In this document: piece by piece, positions 44,228 through 55,424 of the stretch
Layout of the letters: every line of letters begins with the position of its first letter
Position numbering within the stretch: position 1 is the stretch's first letter
Origin: Gammaproteobacteria bacterium
GTDB taxonomy: Bacteria > Pseudomonadota > Gammaproteobacteria > Steroidobacterales > Steroidobacteraceae
Length of the DNA stretch: 64,000 nucleotides
Assembly: GCA_005878835.1 (NCBI GenBank)
Contig: VBMV01000056.1
Coordinates: forward strand, 1-64,000
Direction of reading: 5' to 3'
Program-made: the position numbers and the translations under genes
Notes under the pieces: model-generated
The model's database searches: none
Told to the model about the DNA's origin: nothing
The model's input: only the letters and a program-made list of their open reading frames with translations

Positions 44228-44937
44228 GTGAGTCATACGTCAGGAACGTCATCGAGGCGGCGCTGCTGGCCGCGGATACGCCGCTGCCGGTGGCGGAGCT
44301 CACGCGGCTGTTCGAGGACAGCGCGCGCCCGAGCGCCCAGCAGGTGCGTGCGGCGCTCGCCGCCCTGGCGGCGGAGTACTCGGGGCGCGGCATCGAGCTG
44401 AAGGAGACGGCGAGCGGCTTTCGCATCCAGGTGCGGCGCGAGCTGGCGGCGGAAATCTCCCGACTGTGGCCGGAGCGCACGGCGCGTTACTCGCGGGCGT
44501 TGCTCGAGACCCTGGCGCTGATCGCCTACCGCCAGCCGATCACGCGCGCCGAGATCGAGGCGGTGCGCGGGGTCACCGTCAACCCCAACATCATCAGGAC
44601 CGTGATCGAGCGCAACTGGGTGCGCGTCGTCGGTCACCGCGAGGTTCCCGGCCACCCGGAACTGCTGGGCACGACGCGCGAGTTCCTGGACTATTTCGGC
44701 CTGCAGAGTCTCGATGAGCTGCCGCCGCTCGCCGAGGTCAAGGCCATGGGCGACTTCAACCTGTCGCTGGGACTCGGCGGCGAGGACGCCGCCGCGGCCG
44801 CGCCGGCCCCCAGCGCGCCGGGCGGCGCGGCTGCCGACAGCCCCGAGGGTGACGACAGCCCCGAGGACGACGAGCTCTCCGCCGAGGGTGATGGCTCGCG
44901 CGAGCTGGTGGCCGGACCGCGCGCTCTGGACGGTTGA
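44224..44937 (+). CDS. scpB: Segregation and condensation protein B
   Basis: The 237-residue partner of ScpA has two winged-helix domains: 'VIEAALLAADTPLPVAELTRLF', 'YSRALLETLALIAYRQPITRAEIE', 'GVTVNPNIIRTVIERNWVRVVGHREVPG' and 'LGTTREFLDYFGLQSLDELP'. An acidic, Asp/Glu-rich tail of about 45 residues follows. The TGA shares a base with the next ATG (TGATG). Confidence 0.96.
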   Translation: MSESYVRNVIEAALLAADTPLPVAELTRLFEDSARPSAQQVRAALAALAAEYSGRGIELKETASGFRIQVRRELAAEISRLWPERTARYSRALLETLALIAYRQPITRAEIEAVRGVTVNPNIIRTVIERNWVRVVGHREVPGHPELLGTTREFLDYFGLQSLDELPPLAEVKAMGDFNLSLGLGGEDAAAAAPAPSAPGGAAADSPEGDDSPEDDELSAEGDGSRELVAGPRALDG

Positions 44938-45767
44938 TGGCGCGCAGCGCGGCGCGCACCGGCGGCGGGCGTCGTGCCGCTCCGGGCTCGAGGGGGGCCA
45001 CGCCCGAGCGGCTGCAGAAGATGCTGGCCCGTGCCGGCCTCGCCTCACGGCGCGAGGCGGAGGCCTGGATCCGTGCCGGCCGCCTCACCATCAACGGGAC
45101 TATGGCGCAGCTGGGCGCGCGCGTCGCTCCCCGCGATGAGGTGCGTCTCGATGGGCGTCTGGTGCGCGCGCGCGCCGCCGAGGCAGGGGCGCGGGCATTC
45201 CTGTGCCATCGCTCAGCGGGCGAACCCTTGAGGACGCCGGCGTTGCCCGCCTCTGAGCCCGGGGCGCGAGCGCCGCGGGCGGCGCTGCTCGAGCGGCTGC
45301 CGCGCCGCTTAGGTAGGCGCTTCATCGCGGTGAGTCCCATGCCGCGGGTCGACGGGGGCCTCGAGCTCGTCAGCTCGGACGGGGCGCTGGCGATGCGGCT
45401 GCAGCGCGCGGTGCACGCGCTGCGGAGCGAATTCGGGGTGCGGGTGCGCGGCGAGCTGAGCGCCGCGCAGCTCGAAGGCATTCGCGCCGGGGCCCTCGAC
45501 AGCGGCGCACGCCTCGCGGTCGAGCGCTGCGAGGCCGCCGGCGGGGAGGCCGCCAATCGCTGGTACACGCTCGGCGTGCAGGGCGCGAGCGGCAAGCAGG
45601 TGCGGCAGCTGTTCGAGCGTCAGGGTGCGCTCGTCAGCCGCGTGCTGCGTACGCAGCTCGGAAGCGTCAGGCTCGAGCGTTCGCTGGCGCGTGGTCAGTT
45701 TCGCGCGCTCACTCAGGAGGAGCTGCGCGGGCTGCTGCCGGACTACCCGGCGAGCGGCGAGGGTTGA
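44937..45767 (+). CDS. RluB/RsuA-like pseudouridine synthase homologue lacking the catalytic Asp
   Basis: The 276-residue protein follows the RluB plan: an S4 domain ('ERLQKMLARAGLASRREAEAWI', about 25-75) and a pseudouridine synthase fold ('GRRFIAVSP', 'RWYTLGVQGASGKQVRQLFERQGALVSRV'). Where RluB has GRLDVNTxGLLLFTTDG, this reads 'SPMPRVDGGLELVSSDG', so the catalytic Asp is Pro136 (codon CCG, 45342-45344). The 'YKP' segment is also changed. It sits after scpB, where many genomes carry a functional rluB. Probably not a pseudouridine synthase; it may still bind RNA. The family call is good and the activity loss is inferred from alignment. Confidence 0.82.
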   Translation: MARSAARTGGGRRAAPGSRGATPERLQKMLARAGLASRREAEAWIRAGRLTINGTMAQLGARVAPRDEVRLDGRLVRARAAEAGARAFLCHRSAGEPLRTPALPASEPGARAPRAALLERLPRRLGRRFIAVSPMPRVDGGLELVSSDGALAMRLQRAVHALRSEFGVRVRGELSAAQLEGIRAGALDSGARLAVERCEAAGGEAANRWYTLGVQGASGKQVRQLFERQGALVSRVLRTQLGSVRLERSLARGQFRALTQEELRGLLPDYPASGEG

Positions 45768-46519
45768 GCGTCGAAGGATCCGCCACTGACGCCGCGGCTC
45801 GCCGGACCCAACAGCGCGATGTACGGAGCGGTGAGCGCCGCCGGCAAGGGCAGGGTCGCGATGTCCTCCGCCGGGTAGGCCTGGCGGCGCATGGCGGTGC
45901 GCGCGCGCCCGGGGTTCAGCGTGTTCACGCGTACCCGGCTGATGCCTTCCAGCTCCGCCGACAGCACCTGCGAGAGCCCTTCGAGGGCGAACTTGGACAC
46001 CGCATACGCGCCCCAGTAGGCGCGCCCCTGGCGGCCCACGGTGCTGGCGGTGAATAGCACCGAGGCATCCGCGGACTTCTTCAGTGCCGGCAGCAGCACC
46101 TGCGTCAGCGCGAAGGCAGCGGTGACATTGACGTGCAGCACGCGGCACCAGGTCGGGACGTCGTAGTGCTCGATGGGCGAGAGGCTGCCGAGGAGCGCGG
46201 CGTTGTGCAGCAGGCCATCGAGGCGCCCGTAGCGCTCGAGCACCGCATCGGCCACCCGGTCGTAGTCCGCGGCCAGCGCACGCTCCAGGTCGAGCACCGC
46301 GATGCTGGCCTCGGGCGCGCCGCCGGCGCCGACCTCGGCGTGCACCGCCTCGAGCTTGCGCTCGTTGCGGCCGATCAGAATGACCGTCGCCTGATGCCGG
46401 GCGCAGGCGAGCGCGACCGCGCGGCCGATGCCATCGCTCGCGCCGGTGATGGCGATCACGCGCCCCGCCAGCTCGGCGGCGGCGGGGATGTGCGTGCGGG
46501 GATCGAACGCGGCACTCAC
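45743..46519 (-). CDS. YciK-like short-chain dehydrogenase/reductase
   Basis: The 258-residue SDR has the Rossmann motif 'ITGASDGIGRAVAL', 'LLHNAALLG' and the active Ser and Tyr-x-x-x-Lys in 'FTASTVG...YAVSKFAL'. It matches YciK-type oxidoreductases of unknown substrate. It starts at GTG 46519, directly after the rmuC stop, and its 3' end overlaps the convergent RluB-like gene by 25 bases. Confidence 0.93.
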   Translation of the reverse strand: MSAAFDPRTHIPAAAELAGRVIAITGASDGIGRAVALACARHQATVILIGRNERKLEAVHAEVGAGGAPEASIAVLDLERALAADYDRVADAVLERYGRLDGLLHNAALLGSLSPIEHYDVPTWCRVLHVNVTAAFALTQVLLPALKKSADASVLFTASTVGRQGRAYWGAYAVSKFALEGLSQVLSAELEGISRVRVNTLNPGRARTAMRRQAYPAEDIATLPLPAALTAPYIALLGPASRGVSGGSFDAQPSPLAG

Positions 46520-47872
46520 TCAGGCCTTGCGGACATTGCTCGCGCCCGCGGTCCCGGCGGGCGGCTCGGCCGCGGCGCACGGCTCGGGCGCGGCGGGCGG
46601 CTCAGCCGCGGTGGGGGCGCCGGGGTTGCGCGCCAGTTGCCCGATCGGCTCGAGCGGCGCGAGCGGCGCGTCTGCGGTCACGCCCAGCTCGCTGAAGCGT
46701 CGCGCCTGCGGCAGCACCTGGCGCTCGAGCGAGCCGACGGCCGCGTTGTAGGCCTCGACCGCGGTGGCGAGACGCTGCCCCATGCGGCCGAGATGTCCGT
46801 TGAAGGTTCCGAGGCGCCGGTACAGCTCCTGGCCGAGGTCGCGGATCAGCGCTGCGTTGCGCGCCACCGCCGACTGCCGCCAGCCGTAGGCCACGGCCTT
46901 GAGCAGTGCGATCAGGGTCGAGGGCGTGGCGATGATCACGCTCTGGCCGAGCGCGGTCTCGAGCAGCTCCGGGCGCTCGGCAAGCGCGGCGGCGAGAAAC
47001 TGATCGCCGGGCAGGAACAGCACCGCAAACTCCGGGCTGCGCTCGAACTGGGTCCAGTAACTCTTGGAGGCCAGCTCGCGCACGCGCGTCTCGACCTGCT
47101 GGGCGTGTCGCCGGAGCGAGAGCTGGCGCTCCTCGTCCGTCGAGGCGTCGAGGGAGGCGAGATAGGCGTCGAGCGGCGTCTTGGCGTCGATCACCAGGTC
47201 GCGTGCATCGGGCATGTGCACGACCAGATCCGGGCGCAGCGCGCCTTCCTCGCCGACCACCTGCAGCTGCTCGGTGAAGTCGCAGTGCTCGCTGAGGCCG
47301 GCAAGCTCCACCAGGCGGCGCAGCGTGAGCTCGCCCCAGCGGCCGCGCACCTCCGGGCGGCGCAGCGCGGTGACCAGATTGCGCGTCTCACGCTGCAGCA
47401 GCGCCTGCCCGCCGGCGAGCGTCTCGATCTGGGTGCGCAGGGTCGCGAAGGCGTCGCGGCGCTCGCGCTCGAGCGCCTGAACCTGCGCCTCGGTGCGCTC
47501 GAGCGCGGCGCGCAGCGGCTCCACCAGCTGCGCGATGGCCAGCTCGCGCTCCTTGAGTGCGCCCTGGGCGAGGACCTGGTCGCGCCCGAGGGCCTCGCGC
47601 GCGAGCCGCAGGAACAACTCGCTGTTGGTGCGCAGTGTCTCGCCGGCGAGCGAATCGAACGCCGCCCGCAGGCGCGTTTCGGACTGCTCCAGGAGCTTCA
47701 GGCGGTCCGCGTCCTGCAGGGCGCTCGATTCCAGGCGCACCGAAGCTGCGGCCAGCTCGATGCGCAGCGTCTCGATGCGCCGCACGGCGCGCAGCTGCGT
47801 GAGCAGCACTCCGAGCAGCGCGCCGGTGGCGAGCGCAGCCCCGGCGACGATGAAAATGACCAGGGTGCTCAT
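46520..47872 (-). CDS. rmuC: DNA recombination protein RmuC
   Basis: The 450-residue protein has an N-terminal membrane helix, a long coiled coil (about 30-150) and the RmuC nuclease-like domain ('GRWGELTLRRLVELAGL', 'RPDLVVHMPDARDLVIDAKTPLDAY', 'FLPGDQFLAAALAERPELL', 'ATPSTLIALLKAVAYGWRQ'). The C-terminus is Ala/Pro-rich. RmuC limits short inverted-repeat recombination. Its ATG overlaps the ubiG stop (ATGA). Confidence 0.95.
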   Translation of the reverse strand: MSTLVIFIVAGAALATGALLGVLLTQLRAVRRIETLRIELAAASVRLESSALQDADRLKLLEQSETRLRAAFDSLAGETLRTNSELFLRLAREALGRDQVLAQGALKERELAIAQLVEPLRAALERTEAQVQALERERRDAFATLRTQIETLAGGQALLQRETRNLVTALRRPEVRGRWGELTLRRLVELAGLSEHCDFTEQLQVVGEEGALRPDLVVHMPDARDLVIDAKTPLDAYLASLDASTDEERQLSLRRHAQQVETRVRELASKSYWTQFERSPEFAVLFLPGDQFLAAALAERPELLETALGQSVIIATPSTLIALLKAVAYGWRQSAVARNAALIRDLGQELYRRLGTFNGHLGRMGQRLATAVEAYNAAVGSLERQVLPQARRFSELGVTADAPLAPLEPIGQLARNPGAPTAAEPPAAPEPCAAAEPPAGTAGASNVRKA

Positions 47873-48558
47873 CGCTGGAAATGCGCCAGGTAGTTCACGG
47901 CGACATCGCGGCCGAGCGCCACGCCTCCGGTGAAGGGGTTGAGCTCGATGCCCACGAGGCTCTGCAGGGTGAGTCCCGCGGCGCGCGCCCAGCGCGCCAG
48001 CTCCGAAGGCAGGATGAGCCGCTCGTACTCGTGCGTGCCACGCGGGATCAGACCGAGGAGATATTCCGCGCCGACAATCGCCAGCAGAAAGGATCTGAGG
48101 TTGCGGTTGATGGTCGAGACGAACAGGGCGCCGCCGGGCCGCAGCGCTCGCGCCAGGGTCGCCGTCATGGCGGCGGGCCGGGGAACGTGCTCGAGCATCT
48201 CCATGCAGGTGACCACATCGAAGGCGGCCGGCTCGGCCGCCGCGACCTCCTCGGCGGCGGCCAGGCGGTAATCCACCGCGAGTGCGGATTCGGCGGCGTG
48301 CAGGCGCGCGACCTCGATCATGCCGGGGGCGAGATCGATGGCGGTGACGCGCGCCCCGGCGCGCGAGAGTGCCTCGGCCAGCAGGCCCCCGCCGCAGCCG
48401 ACGTCCAGCACACGCCGGCCCGCGAGCGCCGTGCGCTCCGCGATGAACTGCGTGCGCACCGGATTCAACAGGTGCAGGGGACGAAATTCGCCGTGGGGGT
48501 CCCAGAACGCCGAGGCGCTGGCCTCGAACTTCGCCAGTTCCGCGCTATCGGCGTTCAC
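47869..48558 (-). CDS. ubiG: Bifunctional ubiquinone O-methyltransferase UbiG
   Basis: The 229-residue SAM methyltransferase performs two O-methylations in ubiquinone synthesis. 'RRVLDVGCGGGLLAEALSRAG' is the SAM motif I; 'PHGEFRPLHLLNPVR' and 'STINRNLRSFLLAIVGAEYLL' are UbiG hallmarks. GTG 48558 overlaps the stop of the MtaD-like gene (GTGA). Relatives often have gph next; here rmuC follows. Confidence 0.96.
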   Translation of the reverse strand: MNADSAELAKFEASASAFWDPHGEFRPLHLLNPVRTQFIAERTALAGRRVLDVGCGGGLLAEALSRAGARVTAIDLAPGMIEVARLHAAESALAVDYRLAAAEEVAAAEPAAFDVVTCMEMLEHVPRPAAMTATLARALRPGGALFVSTINRNLRSFLLAIVGAEYLLGLIPRGTHEYERLILPSELARWARAAGLTLQSLVGIELNPFTGGVALGRDVAVNYLAHFQR

Positions 48559-49913
48559 GCGGCGGCCTCCATCCGTACGCGCTGTGCCCAGCGGGCGGGC
48601 AGAGCGGCCAGCTCCTCCTCGTCGAGCGCCACCAGGCGCGCACCGCTCACGGCGAGACGCCCGCCCGTCCACACATCGCTCACCTGGCTGCGCGTAGCGC
48701 CAAAGGTAATGGCGTCCGCGATGGCCGCGGCCGGCTGGCCGCCGAGCGCGCCGAGATCGATGCAGACGAGATCGGCGGCCTTGCCAGGCTCGATCGATCC
48801 GATCTGTGCCGAAAGTCCCAGCACCGTGGCGCCTCCGAGCGTCGCCATGCGCAATACCTCCCCGGCCGTGAGCCCGGAATGCAGCGCGGCAGCGCGCGCC
48901 TCCGCCAGCAGGTCGAGCGCGCCGGCGGCGACCGGGCTGTCGGTGCCGAGGCCGGTGCGGTTGCCCTCCAGCGCCGCGACCGGCGAGCGTGCCCCGAGGC
49001 GCAGCTCCGCCTGCGGGCAGGCGATGAGGCCCGCGCCGTGGCGCGCCAGCAGTTCCAGATCCGCGCCGTCGCAGCTACCGGCGCCGATGGCGCTGAATCC
49101 CGGGCGCAGCAGGCCGAGCGCGTGGAGCTGGCGCAGCGGCCGCTCGTAGCGGGGCGCGCGCGCGCTGTCCTGCACGCCCTCGCCCTCGAGCGCGCGGGCG
49201 GTGAGCTGCGCGCCGTGCGCGGATTGCGCAGCTCCGGCGAGCTCCGCCAGGTGCACGGCGACGCGGGCGTCGAGCTCATCCGCCACGCGCCGCACGCGCG
49301 CGAGCAGCGCCTCGCTCATGCCGTGCACCGCCAGCGGCGCGAAATACAGGCTGATGCGTGCATCGGAAGCGTACTCGTCCCAGACTCGCGCGGCCCTCGC
49401 CAGGTGCGCGGTCGCGCTCTCGGCCCAGGGCGTGGGAGCGTCCGCGACCGGCAGACCGATGGCCGCGCGCATGTGGGCTGCGGCGGCGGCGCGCGCGGCT
49501 TCCTCCGGAAACAGGCTCAGGTCCGCGAAGCAGGTGATCCCGGCACGCAGCATCTCGGCCACCCCCAGGCGGGTGCCGTCGCGCACCAAATCCGCGCTCA
49601 GGCAGCGCTGCTCCACCGGGCCCATGATTTCGCTCAGCCAGCGCCAGCGCGGGCCGCGCACCGGCAAGCCGCGCAGCAGCGTGTGCCAGGCGCGCGTGTG
49701 GGCGTTCACCAGGCCCGGCAGCAGCGCATGCCGCTCGCGCACCACGCGCTCGCCCGTCTCGAAGCGCTCGCGCAGCTGCGCCGCGGGACCGACGGCCACG
49801 ATGCGTCCGGCGGTCACCGCCACCGCGTGCTGGGCGAGCGCGGTGTTGGCGGGCGCGATCGGCAGCAGCCAGCGGGCCTCGATCAGCAGGTCGGCGCGTT
49901 CTTCGATGGACAT
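48555..49913 (-). CDS. MtaD/TrzA-family amidohydrolase homologue lacking key active-site residues
   Basis: The 452-residue protein aligns over its full length with MTA/SAH deaminase-type amidohydrolases ('VAEMLRAGITCFADLSLFPEEAARAAAAA', 'LRMATLGGATVLGL'). Key residues are lost: the metal HxH is 'NAHTRAW' (second His is Arg74); 'APHA' is 'FAPLAVHG'; the catalytic His of 'AAHCVH' is Gly in 'AIGAGSCDG'. The His and Glu of 'VHLAEL' and Asp of 'LGTDSP' remain. The position next to ubiG and gyrA is where Pseudomonas has mtaD. It is probably not an active deaminase (inference). Confidence 0.85.
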   Translation of the reverse strand: MSIEERADLLIEARWLLPIAPANTALAQHAVAVTAGRIVAVGPAAQLRERFETGERVVRERHALLPGLVNAHTRAWHTLLRGLPVRGPRWRWLSEIMGPVEQRCLSADLVRDGTRLGVAEMLRAGITCFADLSLFPEEAARAAAAAHMRAAIGLPVADAPTPWAESATAHLARAARVWDEYASDARISLYFAPLAVHGMSEALLARVRRVADELDARVAVHLAELAGAAQSAHGAQLTARALEGEGVQDSARAPRYERPLRQLHALGLLRPGFSAIGAGSCDGADLELLARHGAGLIACPQAELRLGARSPVAALEGNRTGLGTDSPVAAGALDLLAEARAAALHSGLTAGEVLRMATLGGATVLGLSAQIGSIEPGKAADLVCIDLGALGGQPAAAIADAITFGATRSQVSDVWTGGRLAVSGARLVALDEEELAALPARWAQRVRMEAAA

Positions 49914-50006
49914 CGTTTCGCCCGGGGCATCGTTTGCCAGTATATCGGTGCGTGGCCGGGCTTAGAATGTGCCTCGCGCGGTTACGCGCAACGCAAGGAG
50001 CACACC

Positions 50007-50327
50007 ATGCCCAAGTACCTCATCGAAGCGGCCTATTCGGCCGAAGGCTTGCGCGGTCTGCAGAAAGACAAGGCCTCCGGTCGCAAGCAGGCAGTCATCA
50101 AGGCTGTGGAGAGCCTCGAAGGCAAGGTCGACGCCTTCTACTTCGCGCTGGGTGAGCAGGACGTCGTCGTCATTGCAGAGCTGCCCGACGCCGTCAGCGC
50201 CGCGGCGCTTTCTCTGGCGGTATCGGCTACCGGCCTCGCCAGAACCAGCACCACGGCACTGCTGAGCGTCGAGGAGACCGATCGCGCGCTGGCGAAGAAG
50301 CTCACGTATCGAGCCCCCGGCGCCTGA
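50007..50327 (+). CDS. GYD-domain protein
   Basis: The 106-residue protein (MPKYLIEAAYSAEGLRGLQ...) matches the small GYD domain family, with 'VESLEGKVDAFYFALGEQDVVVIAELPD'. AAGGAG lies 7 bases before the ATG. The family has a ferredoxin-like dimeric alpha-beta barrel look and no firm function. It is monocistronic between the divergent MtaD-like gene and gyrA. Confidence 0.88.
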   Translation: MPKYLIEAAYSAEGLRGLQKDKASGRKQAVIKAVESLEGKVDAFYFALGEQDVVVIAELPDAVSAAALSLAVSATGLARTSTTALLSVEETDRALAKKLTYRAPGA

Positions 50328-50338
50328 GTGACCAACGC

Positions 50339-50375
50339 CCGCCGCCTGCGGGCGCTCAAGACTCGCAGGCGGCGG
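50339..50375. terminator. Strong hairpin after the GYD gene
   Basis: CCGCCGCCTGCG (50339-50350) and CGCAGGCGGCGG (50364-50375) form a perfect 12-bp stem with a 13-base loop, 11 bases after the GYD stop. The tail is not T-rich, so termination strength is uncertain. Confidence 0.55.
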
Positions 50376-50438
50376 TTGCGCTGACGAGGCGGTGCCCGCA
50401 AGTGCGCCTGTGGCGCGGGTCGCGAGCGCGCCTCGTGA

Positions 50439-50444
50439 TAGAAT
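50439..50444 (+). promoter_or_regulatory. Possible gyrA -10 (TAGAAT)
   Basis: TAGAAT at 50439-50444 lies in an A/T-richer patch 49 bp before gyrA. No good -35 is visible. gyrA promoters are often supercoiling-sensitive; not testable here. Confidence 0.4.
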
Positions 50445-50493
50445 TACCGTTTTATTCTGACGCCCGGCCGGGCGTTGCGGACTACGCTCTTCC

Positions 50494-53097
<2,604 letters not shown>

Positions 53098-53139
53098 GCC
53101 CGTCCCCTCATGGTGTGAGACTGCCCCGGAAGGGTGCTC

Positions 53140-54222
53140 GTGCGCGTATTCAATTTCGCTGCGGGGCCGGCCACGCTGCCGGTGGAGGTCCTCGAACAGG
53201 TCCGCGAGGAGCTGACCGACTGGCAGGGCTGCGGCATGTCGGTGATGGAAGTGAGCCATCGCAGCAAGGCCTTCATCGGCGTGGCACGGGAAGCCGAGCA
53301 ACTGCTGCGCGAGCTGCTGGCGGTGCCCGCGGATTACAAAGTGCTGTTCCTGCAGGGTGGCGCAAGCGGCCAGTTCGCCGCCATCCCGATGAACCTTGCG
53401 CGTGCGGACTCCACGGTCGATTACCTGAACACCGGCGCGTGGTCGAAGAAAGCGCTCGCCGAGGCGCGGCGCCTCACGGGCAAGGTCAACATCGCCGCCG
53501 ACGAGGCGGCCTCGAACTACAGCACCGTGCCGGCGGCGGACGCGCTCGCCTTGAGCGCGCAGGCGGCTTACGTGCATTACACGCCCAACGAGACCATCGG
53601 CGGGGTGGAGTTTCCGTACGTCCCCGACACCGCGGGAGTGCCGCTGGTGGCCGACATGTCCTCGACCATCCTGTCGCGCCCCATGGCGGTCTCGAAGTTC
53701 GCCCTCATCTACGCGGGTGCCCAGAAGAACATCGGCCCCGCGGGACTGGTGGTGGTCATCGTGCGTGAGGATCTCACCGGCAAGGCGCGCCCGGGCACGC
53801 CGGCGGTGTGGGACTACAAGGCGATGGCCGACGAGGGCTCGATGCTCAACACCCCGCCGACCTTCGCCTGGTATTGCGCGGGGCTGGTGTTTCGCTGGCT
53901 GAAGGCCCAGGGCGGGCTCACGGCGCTCGCCGAGCGCAACCGTGCCAAGGCGCAACTGCTGTACGGGGCGATCGACGCGTCCGGCTTTTACGCCAACCCG
54001 GTGGCGGTGTCCTGCCGCTCGTGGATGAACGTGCCGTTCACACTCGCGGCGCCGCAGCTCGAGCGCGCCTTCCTCGCCGCGGCGCACGCGGCCGGGCTGA
54101 CCGGCCTCGAAGGTCACCGCTCCGTGGGCGGCATGCGCGCGAGTCTCTACAACGCCATGCCGCTCGCCGGGGTGCAGGCGCTGGTGGCTTTCATGAAGGA
54201 ATTCGAGCGCCGCCACGGTTGA
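53140..54222 (+). CDS. serC: Phosphoserine aminotransferase
   Basis: The 360-residue PLP enzyme makes 3-phosphoserine and serves PLP synthesis. '[19 protein letters not shown]' starts the family sequence, '[16 protein letters not shown]' and '[18 protein letters not shown]' are typical, and the PLP Lys is in '[12 protein letters not shown]'. GTG 53140 has GGAAGG 6-7 bases upstream and is preferred to GTG 53134. Confidence 0.97.
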   Translation: MRVFNFAAGPATLPVEVLEQVREELTDWQGCGMSVMEVSHRSKAFIGVAREAEQLLRELLAVPADYKVLFLQGGASGQFAAIPMNLARADSTVDYLNTGAWSKKALAEARRLTGKVNIAADEAASNYSTVPAADALALSAQAAYVHYTPNETIGGVEFPYVPDTAGVPLVADMSSTILSRPMAVSKFALIYAGAQKNIGPAGLVVVIVREDLTGKARPGTPAVWDYKAMADEGSMLNTPPTFAWYCAGLVFRWLKAQGGLTALAERNRAKAQLLYGAIDASGFYANPVAVSCRSWMNVPFTLAAPQLERAFLAAAHAAGLTGLEGHRSVGGMRASLYNAMPLAGVQALVAFMKEFERRHG

Positions 54223-54228
54223 GCGCGC

Positions 54229-55398
54229 ATGATCTACCGCATTCTCACCCTCAACGACATCAGCCCCCGGGGCCTGGCGCGCCTGCCGCGCGAGCGCTAC
54301 GAAGTGGGCGCCGCGGTGACGCGCCCGGACGCCATCCTGGTGCGCTCGGCGGACCTGCACGGCTTCGAGGTTGCGCCCGGCGTGCGCGCCATCGGCCGCG
54401 CCGGAGCAGGCGTCAACAACATCCCGGTCGCGGACATGAGCCGCCGCGGCATTCCGGTGTTCAACACCCCGGGGGCGAACGCCAACGCGGTCAAGGAGCT
54501 GGTGCTGGCGGGATTGCTGCTGGCGGCGCGCAACATCGCCCCGGCGTGGCTGTTCGCGCGCCAGCTGGCGGGCGATGACGAGGCCATCGAGGCGGCGGTC
54601 GAGAAGGGCAAGAAGAACTTCGTGGGCTTCGAGCTGCCCGGACGCACCCTCGCAGTCGTGGGCCTGGGCGCCATCGGCGTCGAGGTGGCCAACTCCGCCC
54701 TGGCGCTCGGCATGCGGGTGCTCGGCTACGACCCGCAGCTCACGGTGCAGCGCGCCTGGCAGCTGTCCTCGAGCGTCGAGCAGGCGCTGTCGCTCGAGGA
54801 CCTGTTCACGCGCGCGGATGCGATCACGGTGCACGTGCCGCTGAACGAGGGCACGCAGGGGCTGGTGAACGGCGCGCGTCTCGCGCTCGCCAAGCCCGAC
54901 GTCACACTCCTCAACTTCGCGCGCGCCGCCATCGTCGACACCGCCGCGGTGCTGGCGGCCCTGGATGCCGGCCGTCTGCATGCCTACGTGTGCGACTTCC
55001 CCAGCCGCGCGCTCAAGGATCACCCGCGGGTGGTGACCCTGCCGCACCTCGGCGCCTCCACCGGCGAGGCCGAGGAGAACTGCGCCGTCATGGTGGCGGA
55101 GCAGGTGCGCGACTTTCTCGAGAACGGCAACATCAGGAACAGCGTCAACTACCCCGAGGCGGTGCTGCCGCGGGTGCCCAACACCACGCGCTTGAGCGTC
55201 GCCAACAGGAACGTGCCCAACATGGTGGGCCAGATTTCCACCTGCCTCGCGGGTCGCGGGATCAACATCGCCGATCTGCTGAACAAGTCGCGCGGGGAAT
55301 TCGCCTACACGCTCATCGACGCCGACGGCGCGCTCGGCGAGGACCTGCTGGCGAGCATCCGCGCCATCGACGGCGTGCTGTCGGCGCGCATCGTGTGA
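54229..55398 (+). CDS. D-3-phosphoglycerate dehydrogenase (short form with ACT domain)
   Basis: The 389-residue dehydrogenase starts serine synthesis. '[13 protein letters not shown]', the NAD motif '[13 protein letters not shown]', catalytic Arg in 'NFARAAIVD' and His in '[14 protein letters not shown]' are present, with a C-terminal ACT domain ('[21 protein letters not shown]'). The usual 'LDVFExEP' Glu segment reads '[10 protein letters not shown]', typical of a separate short SerA subgroup. It lies 6 bases after serC, so serC-serA are joined, unlike in Pseudomonas where pheA follows serC. Confidence 0.92.
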   Translation: MIYRILTLNDISPRGLARLPRERYEVGAAVTRPDAILVRSADLHGFEVAPGVRAIGRAGAGVNNIPVADMSRRGIPVFNTPGANANAVKELVLAGLLLAARNIAPAWLFARQLAGDDEAIEAAVEKGKKNFVGFELPGRTLAVVGLGAIGVEVANSALALGMRVLGYDPQLTVQRAWQLSSSVEQALSLEDLFTRADAITVHVPLNEGTQGLVNGARLALAKPDVTLLNFARAAIVDTAAVLAALDAGRLHAYVCDFPSRALKDHPRVVTLPHLGASTGEAEENCAVMVAEQVRDFLENGNIRNSVNYPEAVLPRVPNTTRLSVANRNVPNMVGQISTCLAGRGINIADLLNKSRGEFAYTLIDADGALGEDLLASIRAIDGVLSARIV

Positions 55399-55424
55399 CG
55401 GCAGCCCCTTGGGAACGCCCGTCC

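Noticed and set aside
54985-55020. Loss of the catalytic Glu segment in SerA as a pseudoenzyme sign
   Set aside because: The CDFP form with LPHLGAST is a recognised short SerA subgroup, so the enzyme is likely active.
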